DNA from: Cladocopium goreaui | Taxonomy: Eukaryota; Sar; Dinophyceae; Suessiales; Symbiodiniaceae | Assembly (NCBI GenBank): GCA_947184155.2 | Contig: CAMXCT020000483.1 | Coordinates: 120,763 to 184,762 of the forward strand | Direction: 5' to 3' | Length of the DNA stretch: 64,000 nt | Shown: positions 52,427 through 62,799 of the stretch, piece after piece | How the letters are laid out: each line of letters opens with the position of its first letter | Position numbering within the stretch: position 1 is the first letter of the stretch | The notes under the pieces: generated by a model | What the model was told of the DNA's origin: nothing | Database searches by the model: none | The model's input: only the letters and a program-made list of their open reading frames with translations | Made by a program: the position numbers and the translations under genes

Positions 52427-52544
52427 TACCCTTTGGTAATCAAACATGGCAGTATGAAATTCCCCATAAATGGGCATAAACATAGGGAAAATGGATCCAT
52501 CAATGGAGATTTCCCAGCCAGCCATGTTTGATTACTAGAAGGTA
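52427..52544. mobile_element. MITE, ~118 bp, related family
   Basis: Ends TACCCTTTGGTAATCAAACA and TGTTTGATTACTAGAAGGTA form imperfect inverted repeats, with inner GGCAGTATGAAATTCCCC and its partner GGAGATTTCCCAGCCAGCC. TA on both ends. The outer words are shared with the MITEs at 28376, 30931 and 61833; the interior differs. Confidence 0.75.
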
Positions 52545-52566
52545 TAAAATGGCAGTTCCCTTGTAG

Positions 52567-52755
52567 CGCGCAAAGACTAGACCTTCGCAGCTAAGGCAGT
52601 ACTGGTCAAGCAACAAGGAACGCAGAGACAAGTTCCAGTCCTTGAAGCCCTCCTCCGTCCTGCATGTCATGGAGAAAGTTCAGGGCTCAGGGCGCTATGC
52701 GGCGATATTCCCGTGTGACGAGAAAGTGATAGTGAGACAAAGGATCTTGAAATAG
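52567..52755 (+). CDS. terminal exon of an unrecognised host gene
   Basis: Acceptor TTCCCTTGTAG ends at 52566. The frame reads RAKTRPSQLRQYWSSNKERR, DKFQSLKPSSVLHVMEKVQG, SGRYAAIFPCDEKVIVRQRI, LK and stops at TAG 52753-52755. It has 62 codons of sound codon use, high GC and no low-complexity sequence. The basic helical start and the compact strand-like end look like a folded domain, but I do not recognise it. It lies about 1.5 kb right of the retroelement on the same strand as the exons to the left; whether it belongs with them is untested. Confidence 0.5.
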   Translation, partial: RAKTRPSQLRQYWSSNKERRDKFQSLKPSSVLHVMEKVQGSGRYAAIFPCDEKVIVRQRILK

Positions 52756-53930
52756 CGCACCCTGTTTTAAATAAACCAACATTTTTCTTGTGTTTTTCCA
52801 TGTGTTTTGTTGGATGTTTGTCGCTACACATGTTTACCTTGCAAACAAGGCTCGTGATTGCTGACGAGTCGTGGCCAGGTCGTAGTGTGGGCCTTGGTTT
52901 GCCTCACCCGCTTTGACAACTTGTATTTGCTGGAAGCTCAGTAGCTCAGTAGCTCAGTAGCTCGGGCCGTTGAAGCGATTTCATGCAGCAGCTATAGCAG
53001 CTAGGATGGGTTCCAAAATTCAAGCGCCCAGATGTTTAAGTTACGCTGGGCGATCCAGCTTGGTCCCCAATCTCAAATAATTTTCAGAATTTCGAGTTCC
53101 CTTTTATCCAGTATTCTTGTATATGTCCAGTACTTGTTTCTTACTTGCGTCAGACTTTGTTGTGCGGTCATGAGCTGTGCATCCCTACCGAGAAAGATGA
53201 TCCAGTTTACAATAGTGGAATTCGCCTTCATCAATTGCTCGCCTTCAGCTTCCGTTGAACTCTCTATGATGCCGATGGAAATTGGAGCAACTCCAGCACA
53301 TGTCGGATATATTTGGAGATGTTGATTTCATCGGCCGTATCCCTATAGACAAACATGATCAAAAATGTCGAGATGTTTGCTGAGTTATAGGAAACATGAC
53401 CAAACAACAAACGGGAGGTTATTCCACCTAGAAGAGGGCTAGCACTGGGCCCCTGAAATTCGTAAGAATGAGGAGTACAATAACTGAGTATGAATTCCCA
53501 ATCTCATGTGGTAAACCCAATGCCACCAACGTCCACCAACCATCCCGAATGACTTACCATAACGGGATTTGAACCATTCCCAGATGGTACTTAATGATCT
53601 TAATGGTAATTGTTGATAAATTTCCATTATAATAAATTATATCCACATTCTATCACCATCATATTCTATCATCAGTATATCCCATTGATTATTACCATGA
53701 TATTGCCATTATATTCCCTATGTTTGTTTGTTTGTTTCGCCGCTTCTTTTGGCGAAAAAACATGAAAAAACACCATTTTTTAGCGCCAGGCCTCACAGCT
53801 ACATCCAGGAGGGGAAAGCTGGGCCATGGACACATTTCAGTAATGTTGATAGGGAATATAATATATATATATATATGGCTGTGTCTTTTTTTCAGGTGTG
53901 CAGATTTTAGTAAGGGTGGGAAGTTCGAGT
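52756..53930. other. no gene seen; AGCTCAGT triplication at 52938
   Basis: Three copies of AGTAGCTC lie near 52938-52962. No supported gene. Confidence 0.35.
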
Positions 53931-53998
53931 TCTGCGAACCATACCCACGAATCATACCCCGAACCATACCCCGAATCATACCTGCGAATCATACCCCA
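53931..53998. repeat. 11-12-bp minisatellite array A
   Basis: GCGAACCATACCC, ACGAATCATACCCC, GAACCATACCCC, GAATCATACCTGC, GAATCATACCCC in tandem. The same motif recurs at about 54376 and 54817. Confidence 0.8.
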
Positions 53999-54144
53999 AA
54001 AATTCACGATTATGAATGTTTCTTTTGGGATCGATTGGGATTGCATGGCCTCACTAGTTTTAATGGACGTGACATGCCAATTGACAAGTGTTGGCCAGAT
54101 CCGATGATCCCTGGCTGCCTTCACATACCTTCACGACATGAGTG

Positions 54145-54300
54145 GTGAGGCTGGCTGGCTGGCTAGGTGGCTGGCTGCGTGGCTGGCTAGGCTAGGTGGC
54201 TATGGCAATTGCTGCTGCTGGTTGGGTGGCTGGCTATAGGGCTGGCTAGTTGCGGCTGGCTGGCTGCGTGGCTGGCTGCTTGCTGTGTTGTCTGCTATTA
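54145..54300. repeat. (GGCT)n-type degenerate repeat
   Basis: GGCTGGCTGGCTGGCTAGGT and variants (GGCTGCGT, GGCTAGGC) over about 150 bp. Confidence 0.8.
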
Positions 54301-54375
54301 AGTAGCAATTGTGGTAGGTTGACGGTGGGAAAAAGAGACTCAAGCAACAAAGCTTCCTGAATTCCAAAAAAACAT

Positions 54376-54428
54376 GGGTTCCCGAACCATACCCCGAATC
54401 ATACCCGAATCATACCCGAATCATACCT
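54376..54428. repeat. 11-12-bp minisatellite array B
   Basis: CCGAACCATACCCCGAATCA followed by three further CCGAATCATAC units, ending TCAAACTTCCC, a word also following array C. Confidence 0.8.
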
Positions 54429-54559
54429 CAAACTTCCCAATTCTGAACCTTGGTACATTTGCAAGATCAGAACTTGTGTTTTGTGAGCATAAATCTTTTT
54501 CTTTGCAACCATTCGCCACGGGCTACACTACGTCTCCTGCTGCTTCTGAGAAAAATCCG

Positions 54560-54720
54560 GGAACGGCACCCTGCAGTGGCATCCTGCGATGGCACCAACA
54601 TGCCAACTCCAAAGCGCACACACCACTTTGACTGCAGCACCTTGAAGCAGCACCCTGCAGCAGCACCACCAGCCAGCTCCAGAGCGGACACGCCCCTCTA
54701 ACAGCTGCACCCTGCAGCAT
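54560..54720. repeat. GCACCCTGCAGC-type degenerate repeat
   Basis: GGCACCCTGCAGTGGCATCC, GCAGCACC, GCAGCACCCTGCAGCAGCAC and GCTGCACCCTGCAGC recur; imperfect and GC-rich. Frames here are not supported. Confidence 0.6.
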
Positions 54721-54816
54721 TGAGACCCATATACTCCATGCAGGATATAGATAGCATTAATTAGCAACATTCTGATGTTTTTGGGATTTTGGGACTAAGT
54801 ATAAGTACATAAAGGG

Positions 54817-54888
54817 CCGCGAACCATACCCCCGAACCATACCCCGAACCATACCCCGAATCATACCCACGAATCATACCCCCTAGTC
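54817..54888. repeat. 11-12-bp minisatellite array C
   Basis: GCGAACCATACCCCCGAACC, then four more GAACCATACCCC/GAATCATACCCC units, ending with CTAGTCAAACTTCCC and bracketed by GGGCCGC on both sides. Confidence 0.8.
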
Positions 54889-54909
54889 AAACTTCCCGGG
54901 CCGCACTCC

Positions 54910-55050
54910 TCATTTTGAGACATACCCATATATATATATGATATATATATATATATATGATATATATATATATGATATATATGATATCATATTATATTAT
55001 ATTATATATATGATATATATTATATATATTATATATTATATTAGATTTAA
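54910..55050. repeat. (TA)n microsatellite
   Basis: ATATATATGATATATA repeats for about 140 bp. Confidence 0.9.
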
Positions 55051-56634
55051 ATAGGTGTTTAGAGGCTTATGACATGATGTTTTTGGATATACTGTATGGG
55101 AATGATAGGGTTATGATATGTTTGTTTGGGACGGCAGTGATTTATATTACAAGGTTATTACTACATTATTTTCTGGATTATGCACATGTTTATTGTATTA
55201 ATTTAGTGTGTTTAAAGAACTATAAAGTTGCACACAGATTTACAGGGTTAGTGATCATGGGTATTTATAGTGTGTTTTTTGGTGTTTCAGGATCATATAA
55301 CTCTATATTGATCTATACGTTTTTTGTTCTTGATTCTAGGGCTTTAAACCCATACGTAGAGAGATAGTTATATACTTACATGTTTTCTTAAGGGGTTTCC
55401 TGGGTCGGGATTTGGTGAATTTAGCGGTGAGTTCATGGTGATCCGTGATGGGATTTAGAGACCTCACTGCGACCGAATCATCGCAAAATGGCCTGAAATT
55501 TCAGGTTAGTGAATTATTATTATTATTATTTACCCAGATATGTATCTGTTGGATGCCCGTGTTCAAAAAAATCCTAGACACTCCATTCACCCAACAAATT
55601 AGTATGTTTGTCATTTTTTTGTGGGCACTTTGAGTGTCTTGGTATATATTATATTTACCTGGCAATGAGTGTTTCTTGAAATAGAAGAACATCATTTGTT
55701 GTTTGGCCAGGGTTGATTGCCAGAAAGTATTCAAACATGGCCTTGAATTAGAGTTGGGAGGATTTAAGACAACGTGCGTTCGCCAAATAGCCATAGCATG
55801 CCTTGCCAAAAGATGGGAGTAGTTTGGGTGTATAGTGTATGGTGCACATGTCCCGGATTGTAACGGGAATGTTGCTTCATGGGAGGGCTGATTTCCTATT
55901 ACACTCAGTAGCCCAGTTGCGGGACAACTGACCGAAACCTTGGTCCATTGTTGAGATGTTGCTCCAGTTGGCATCTTTCATTGACAGTCCAACGCCTGGT
56001 GGCTAAATTCCATTGGTTGATTGCTTGAAATACTCATTTGTGCTTATATAATTGAAATAACACATATACAACACGTTATAACACCCTTTGTTCGTGCAAT
56101 CCAGACTGGTGTTTCAATTGCTGTTTGCAACTCACACCGTTGTTGGTTGAAAGCCAATTGTTTGGTGGTGGAACCCTGATCCTTGCTTGCAAAATCGAAG
56201 TTTTAGGTCAATAGGCGGCCAAAACCAAACAGATCCAAACATGTTATACTTTTAGCGGTGGCTGCCAATGTGGCTGCAGGAATAAATAGCCCAAGTCAAA
56301 CTTCCATTTGCGATGTGTTGTGGTCTCATTTTGCTTAAATCTCCATGTTAGTTATATATACCACCATGACGTCCACATAAAATCCCCTGTACCCCTCCAA
56401 ATCCCAAAAAAATGCACATCATAAATCCCTATAGTTCCCATTCATTCATTCCCATTAAATCCCAGTATATAAATCATTATTCAATCCCCTGAAACCCTTG
56501 AAATCAAAAAAGAAGACCAGTAAATCATTATTCAATCCTTGAAATCCAAGACCCAAAGACCCATTCAGTCCCAAGAAAATCTCATGAATCCCCTTAATTC
56601 CTATTAAATCTCATGTTTTCCCGATGCATTTCAG
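55051..56634. other. no gene supported
   Basis: Frames at 55074-55367 (plus) and 55501-55974 (minus) are open but lack motifs and codon bias. Near 55700-55745 there are MITE-like words (GATTGCCAGAAAGTATTCAA). Confidence 0.35.
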
Positions 56635-56780
56635 GAGATGTCCAGCTGGGTCCATTTCTCGGTTGCCTCGCAGGCCCACCTCACAGGTTGCCAGGGCCTT
56701 GCAAAGCACGCTGCAACGGCTCAGAAGGAGGCTCAACGGCCTTAGGGGGGTGCAGGCCAGGGTGAAAAAATGTGACGGAT
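56635..56780 (+). CDS. candidate exon, basic helical
   Basis: Acceptor GATGCATTTCAG ends at 56634. One frame reads RCPAGSISRLPRRPTSQVAR, ALQSTLQRLRRRLNGLRGVQ, ARVKKCD, an amphipathic basic helix. A second frame reads EMSSWVHFSVASQAHLTGCQ and continues GLAKHAATAQKEAQRP before a stop. Either could be used; an exon is likely, the frame is not settled. Confidence 0.38.
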
Positions 56781-56819
56781 TTGAAGCTCCAGAAGTTGGG
56801 GATATAATTCCTATACAAC

Positions 56820-56870
56820 TAGGATGATGATGGTCATGGTGATGATGATGATGATGATGATGATGATGTA
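56820..56870. repeat. (GAT)n microsatellite
   Basis: GATGATGATGATGATGATGA over about 45 bp. Confidence 0.9.
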
Positions 56871-57847
56871 ATCACTTGTAACTGGTGCAGCCCCAAGTAC
56901 CTTCTGGATTCTTCTGGTATTCAAGATAGCTATATTTAATTATATATAGCTATCGGATATCGCCGTTTGTAATCATTGAACAAAATGGACATTTTTCCAA
57001 GGCGACATGAAAGTACCACAGGGCATCTCACGTGGAGGTTAAGGACATTCACAGGGGAAGCGAATTGGATGGGTAGTGTCGTAATGCTAACCTACGGTTT
57101 AGGGTTTTACAGAACGCCACCTTTACTAATAGGAGTGGTACAATTTCAGTACTTTAGCACGATTTGGTGGTAATCCTCCCAATGAATAGTCAGAGTTTGT
57201 GCATCCAGGGTTGACATTGCGGAACATGAGGATAAGTTAAGCATTCTGAATTACGACATGTGGGGATGGAACACGGAGAAAGTTCATTTGATCTACAGTA
57301 TCTACAGTAACTTTGGTGTACGGTAACCAACCACCAATATTGGACGGTAAGAACCCAAAACAATTCCTAGAACCCCTGCTGGGATGTATTGGACCTCTGG
57401 TTGGTGGCCCCCTGTGGTACCTGGGGCTCCGACATGAACAGATTGAAGACATGTTACCAGAGTTTATAGAAATAGGGGGGCTAGTTGATATATTCTAGGG
57501 GAACGGATCACATCTCCTGATTCCAAGAACTATCAGAAAATCTTATTCTTGAGAACTTGAATCATCTTATTCTTGAGAACTGGATCATAGAGATATAGTA
57601 TAGTGTCCCCCAAATAGATCGAAAAGTACTGACTGGAAAAAACAAGTACTGATGGCCTCTATTCTTTCATGGAATTTCAGGTTATTGTTTTGGTAGTCAA
57701 GGCAACAAAACAAAAAAAAACATATTGATGAGTTTCCCAGCTAGAAACCTTCATTTAGTTCGCAGATTTCCATAGATTTCCCTAGCCATGTTGGATTGCT
57801 GAAGGGCGTAGTATTTTTCATTTCGCTTCCTATGAAAACTTCACCAG

Positions 57848-57926
57848 GTGGCGGAGAGCTGGAAGAAGGAGTGCAGAGACGCTCTGGGGGATGTTGCGCC
57901 TCGGAAAGTGGAGACTGACCTGAGAG
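57848..57926 (+). CDS. candidate exon, charged helix
   Basis: Lies between TTCACCAG and GTTGAT. The frame reads VAESWKKECRDALGDVAPRK, VETDLR. Codon use is GC-rich, the two other frames are poor, and the splice sites fit. Family unknown. Confidence 0.42.
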
Positions 57927-58597
57927 GTTGATGGCTGGTTTCCCCCCCAAAATCCTCCCAATGCACGGGGAATACCATGGGAATAACCATCTAAAATGGA
58001 GATTCAAGGTGCTTTAATCGTCCAAACTGGGGCTTATATATTTGACCAGCCGAAATAGGGATTTGACATAATTTAATCATTCAAAGTCCGGAGTTCTCCA
58101 GTGAATGATAGACTATAGGATGCTATAGGCTTGTCCAACATATGTCCAAATATGGGGAGTACCTCACGTTGTCGCAATTGTGATAAAGGACATGATGATA
58201 AACCATCAAACTTTTGGGGCATCCTGTTTTCAGACCGACCCAAGTAAACACGGTCCTGGACGGTCCTGGTTGAGGGGGGTTTCATTTAAGTCTGCTCCCA
58301 CCCGTTCCCAATATAATACAAACACCCCCTTTCAACAGCAGGCAAATAGCCTTCAGCCAAGGCCAAGTTTATCTACAACTTGATATTTTGGGACCTCTAC
58401 CTTTTCGAGTGGCTCAAGAACCGAAAGGTGCAGTGGCATTTTTGAGTGGACCTTTTTAGATCTTTTAGGCCTTGATCAAACCAAGGTTTCCTGGCAATGT
58501 AGGCTGGCAAGTCAACGTGGATAATTTTCCTGTTGAGCATGGGTAATTTTCAACCATGTTGGGATGTTTGTTTGGCACATTTGGGCCAGGCTCACAG

Positions 58598-58681
58598 TGG
58601 CGAAGTGATGGCTCAGATTGCTTCCCTGCTCATCACGATCATGATGGCGAATGATCAGCAGGTGCCACTGAGGGCGTTAAG
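58598..58681 (+). CDS. candidate exon
   Basis: Acceptor GCTCACAG precedes it and a consensus donor GTGAGT follows. The frame reads VMAQIASLLITIMMANDQQV, PLRAL. Possibly a helical segment. Family unknown. Confidence 0.42.
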
Positions 58682-60100
58682 GTGAGTTTCCAGGCCTGCT
58701 TCTCTGGGTGTGGGGCTTAGGGTGGTTTGTTTCTGCTAACACCTGGATGATTTGTTTCTCTCCTGTGGAAAGTTCATCAATTTCTCCCCCTAGAGTAGAC
58801 CCTCTCCCGCCTCTCCCACTGGGATATATGTGTCCTACAGGGGGACTGCGGCTATCAAAAGACTTTTCTTCCTCCCTATCATTCGCTTCATCAATGACCC
58901 CATGTTGGGTATGTTTGGTGTTTTGGGATGTTTTGGGCAGCAGAAGCCCAATATGCACACGTTTTCGAGGGATTGCTGTAGGTGTCCCGCGACACGAGGT
59001 GAGAAGTAAAGTGATCGAGCACTGGAGATACATCAAACCTGTGTCCCGGCGTGACAGGCCTGAGGCTTTGTTTGATAATGAAAAACAACGAACACAAGAT
59101 AAAACAAACTATAATAATAGTTCCGTGATTAATTCGTGGTGCACTGTTTCAGGGCAGATTTGACTGAATGTGTTTTTTTTTGAGTAATAGTAAGGTTCAT
59201 TTTATTGGATATCTTTGAGCGAAGGACCATCCCAGATACGAAGAATCGTCGCAGGTGGATTGGGGTAGACGATTTTCATGGTTACCCTCCGCGGGATCAT
59301 GACGAGCATCATTTTGCAAATGCAAGTCCAGTTCTAGCCCATTCGAACGCCCATTCGAATAGATTGGTCCCTGCAAGTTGGGACGTCAACCTGCATCCTT
59401 TGGGTTCGGGCGTTCAAGGAGAAGAAGCTGTGGCTTGGCTGTTGGATGATCCCATGGTCGTCCTTTCCCAATCTTAAGCCCACCTGCAATGAGACCCAAT
59501 GTAATGCAATCATAAACTGCTAAACATGCTAAGCCACGGATTCGGTGCGGGGGATGTTTAAAGTCTAATAAACGGTGTTGTAGTGGGATAAGTAAGGGAA
59601 GAAAGGATAAGTCTTCTTCCGTGACCAGACCTAGTGGATCGAAACATTTTGGGTTCGAACAGCTTTGGTGCTCTTTGAGTTCGCTAATTCTGATTTGCAT
59701 TAGCGACTGAATTGAAACAACTGTTTGACACCGATATATCCAAATATATCCAAAATTATCCAATCATTCCCAAAGAATAAGGACATAGAAGGAACATATT
59801 TTTTGAAACTGTCTGGTGTAAGTATTGGTTGGTGTTCTGTACTGACTATCCCAAGTGACGATTTTTTGCGGCCTGAGGGACATCATGACGACCATCGAAA
59901 ACAATGAAGGCCGCCAAGCTGGCAAGCTGGAATTTCAGTGCCTATTTCTTGCCCCAGTCTCTATGGTGATCCAGAGATTTCAAGAGTATTCCTGACGTCT
60001 TGAGAAGTAGTTCAAGTTTGGCAAATCCTTCCGTAAGCCACTGGTGTTTGGCCAGCCCAGTGTTTCTGAACAGCGGTGCGTTCAGTCATTGCATCCGCCG
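58682..60100. other. no firm gene; weak exon candidate 58939-58998
   Basis: At 58939-58998, GGGCAG and GTGAGA bracket a frame QKPNMHTFSRDCCRCPATR; weak. Otherwise no recognisable feature. Confidence 0.25.
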
Positions 60101-60123
60101 TCCAAGCACACTTCCTGTTTCAG

Positions 60124-60250
60124 CAGTTCAACTGGCCCAACTCTCAGGAAATGCACTTCCAGGCTCAGTCCTGCGGCTGCTGATTTGCCTACCAAATGAC
60201 GAGAAAACTCTGCTGCCCTGTGCCAGTGAGGCTATGCAAAAGCCTTGGCC
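60124..60250 (+). CDS. candidate exon, frame unresolved
   Basis: A strong acceptor (CACTTCCTGTTTCAG) ends at 60123. The longest frame reads VQLAQLSGNALPGSVLRLLI, CLPNDEKTLLPCASEAMQKP and stops at TAG near 60252; the other frames stop sooner. Confidence 0.3.
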
Positions 60251-60613
60251 TTAGACGTTCCCGGTGGATTTTTGATCAAGGGAGACCATGGGCTTTGGGG
60301 CACAAAGATGGGACATGCATCCCACTTGAAATATAATTCTCACTCCGTTTCTGAATCTTGGGTTCAAGAGCGACCCTGTGACTTCCCCATGGCGCGTGTT
60401 TTTTTTCTCCTTCTCGTACCACCCTCTGCAAAGCTCCCAGAAGCCTAAAACGTTGTCCAGTCATGCCCAGTCGCATTTTCATGAACCAGATCCCACATGT
60501 GTTTACTATTTTTGGAAATATATATGTATACATACACACACGCACATATACAATATAATAATTAAAATAATAATGATAATGATATGATAATATACATTTT
60601 TTGTCAACCCGGC

Positions 60614-60662
60614 AACCGGCAACCGGCGCTGACAACCGGCAACCGCCATCGGCAACCGGTTG
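60614..60662. repeat. CAACCGG heptamer repeat
   Basis: GGCAACCGGCAACCGG and variants, about six copies. Confidence 0.75.
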
Positions 60663-60837
60663 TCCAAAATTTTTGTACGTGGATTTTTTTCCGGGACACC
60701 CAATATGTTGGAACCCCTATTCCCATAAGAAACCCCTATAGCATAGGAAGCTCATGGGAATGGGAGTCCCATCATTGGGAGCCCCTTTAAAGTCCATGGA
60801 CCAACGGCTGCCCAATTTGCTTAGGTTACGGAATCCT

Positions 60838-60975
60838 GTGGTCTGCTTGTGGCGGCAGGGTTGGTCACGCGAAGATCGGCGCCTGCTACGTAAAGGACGG
60901 TTGTGGCTCAAGAGGCTTCCAAGAGGGCTTGAGGAGGCACGTCGTGAATGTCCAGATGGTACTGGCTGGAGATGA
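60838..60975 (+). CDS. candidate terminal exon, basic
   Basis: Frame WSREDRRLLRKGRLWLKRLP, RGLEEARRECPDGTGWR, stop TGA at 60973-60975. GC-rich with strongly charged helix. A second frame (GHAKIGACYVKDGCGSRGFQ) is also open, so the phase is unsettled. Confidence 0.33.
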   Translation: MVCLWRQGWSREDRRLLRKGRLWLKRLPRGLEEARRECPDGTGWR

Positions 60976-61089
60976 CGTGCATGTAGAATCATACGCATAC
61001 GGTTTTTACTGCATACCTTTGAATAAATACACATGTATGTGCGCAATGTTCTTCTGTGTGATGCCTACTCCATATGTGCTTTGACGTAG

Positions 61090-61199
61090 TGGATGCCTGT
61101 CCGGAGGTGATCAAAAGGAAAGTGAAGCGTGAAGATGTCACCGAACTGCACAACAAGTTCGGCGGGTTCTTGTGCCCCATGAATCGTTGGTCATCTCAA
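61090..61199 (+). CDS. candidate exon
   Basis: Acceptor TTTGACGTAG ends at 61089 and GTATTA follows 61199. The frame reads DACPEVIKRKVKREDVTELH, NKFGGFLCPMNRWSSQ, a convincing mixed-composition protein segment. Family unknown. Confidence 0.42.
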
Positions 61200-61832
61200 G
61201 TATTATATTATATATATATATAAAGGCATGTGTGTACACACACAAAATATATCTATTGTATATGACATGTGCGTGTTCTCATACGTTCTTAGATCTATGT
61301 TTACAGGTTATACTGATATACATGTGTTTGTTGTCTAGGTATACATATGGACGTTTTCTTAATACTTCAACTACAATATATGGACTTCAGATATGGTATT
61401 TACTCTCAACCACGGAAAATTGGATCAATGGGTCTCTCTCTCTCTATATATATATATATACATGTATATAATATACATATAATGTACATAATATGAGGGG
61501 CCATGTCTTGAAACTTCTTGATTTCTGGCATTTTGTCCTGGACAGTTTTACCTTGAAGGACAAGACCCCATAAACCACGGTAAATACTTGCGGGTTACAG
61601 CGAAGTATCAGTGAATCGATTGTCAACCTTGATTTGATGTGCAGTTGTTTGTTGGCTAACTGGTCCACCCACCATTTTTTGTGCGCATCCGGTTCGCCTT
61701 GTAAGGTGAAAAACGCCTTAGTCAAGCCCGACGTTGTGGCATGGCCCAAGATGAGACACTTGGCATGGAGGTCCCCATGCCATGGGCCGATATTGCGATT
61801 TATGTTGATCTGGTTTTGGGACCCCTGGAAAG
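61200..61832. other. no gene seen
   Basis: TA-rich DNA (61205-61225 and 61440-61500); no motif-bearing frame. The minus-strand frame at 61444-61872 runs into a MITE. Confidence 0.4.
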
Positions 61833-61936
61833 TACCCTCTGGTAAAGTAACGTAGCTATTGAACATTACCATTTATAGTGGATTTACCCATTTAAAATAG
61901 TGATTTTCCATAGCTATGTTAGTTTACCAGGGGGTA
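61833..61936. mobile_element. MITE, 104 bp, same family as 28376
   Basis: Ends TACCCTCTGGTAAAGTAACG and TTAGTTTACCAGGGGGTA, inner TAGCTATTGAACATTACC and its partner. TA at both ends. Confidence 0.82.
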
Positions 61937-62435
61937 ATTGTTAGTTGATGTTAGTTGTTTTTTCATGAGTTTGAGTGGATCTGAGATGAAACAAAGGCAT
62001 AATTTTGCCATATCCAAGAGAAAATTCTTGCAAGCCCAGGTTGTTCCATCTGAGATTGCAAGACTTGCGCCATGCAACACTTGCCAGGTCCTGTTGAGTG
62101 CAGCGATGTGGTTCCATCATGACAATGGACACGGGCTGGTTAGAAACTGATACAAAACCTATGACTTGAGGATGGTGCAGCTTACAAGACTTGTGCACCA
62201 AGTGTTGAGTTGTTTTCGGATATTGAAGTTAAAGATTGTTAGGAAATAAATAAATAAATATATATATATATATTGCCCGGCAAAAGTGTCAAATTGCTGA
62301 TTTGCTGCAAATCTATACCCAGACTTCATACGATCGCATTTTCCAGAAGCCACAACATCCCCTCACTGCAAACAGTATGATAATTGACACGTATTGACAC
62401 TCCTGAAACTCCTGAGACTCTGAACTTTAAAGCAG

Positions 62436-62481
62436 TGAATGCCAGACATTTCCCGAAGAAGCGAAGCTGTGGCTCAACCAG
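62436..62481 (+). CDS. candidate short exon
   Basis: Lies between AAAGCAG and GTCTTT. The frame reads ECQTFPEEAKLWLNQ. Short; weak support. Confidence 0.22.
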
Positions 62482-62799
62482 GTCTTTGGACCACCTTACT
62501 GCCATGAATTCACTAGTATTTGTCTCTTACTATCATTAGTTGTGATTCTGTTTTACTATCATTAGTTCCCTAAGGCTCCAACGTGCACAAATACGGTCAA
62601 CATTCGACAATGTAAGCTTACACGCCTACATGGCTTCCGATTTTGCCAACGTAGCCTCTCAGAGCAACATTCGAAATCCGATTTTCGAATCCGATTTTCT
62701 ATGTTGGCCATGGGGAAAATATTTACCTACTTTTGGGTGATATTGTTAATAAATGAAGGCAAGTAGTTTATAGATGGATCATATCAGTGAATTTTCTTG

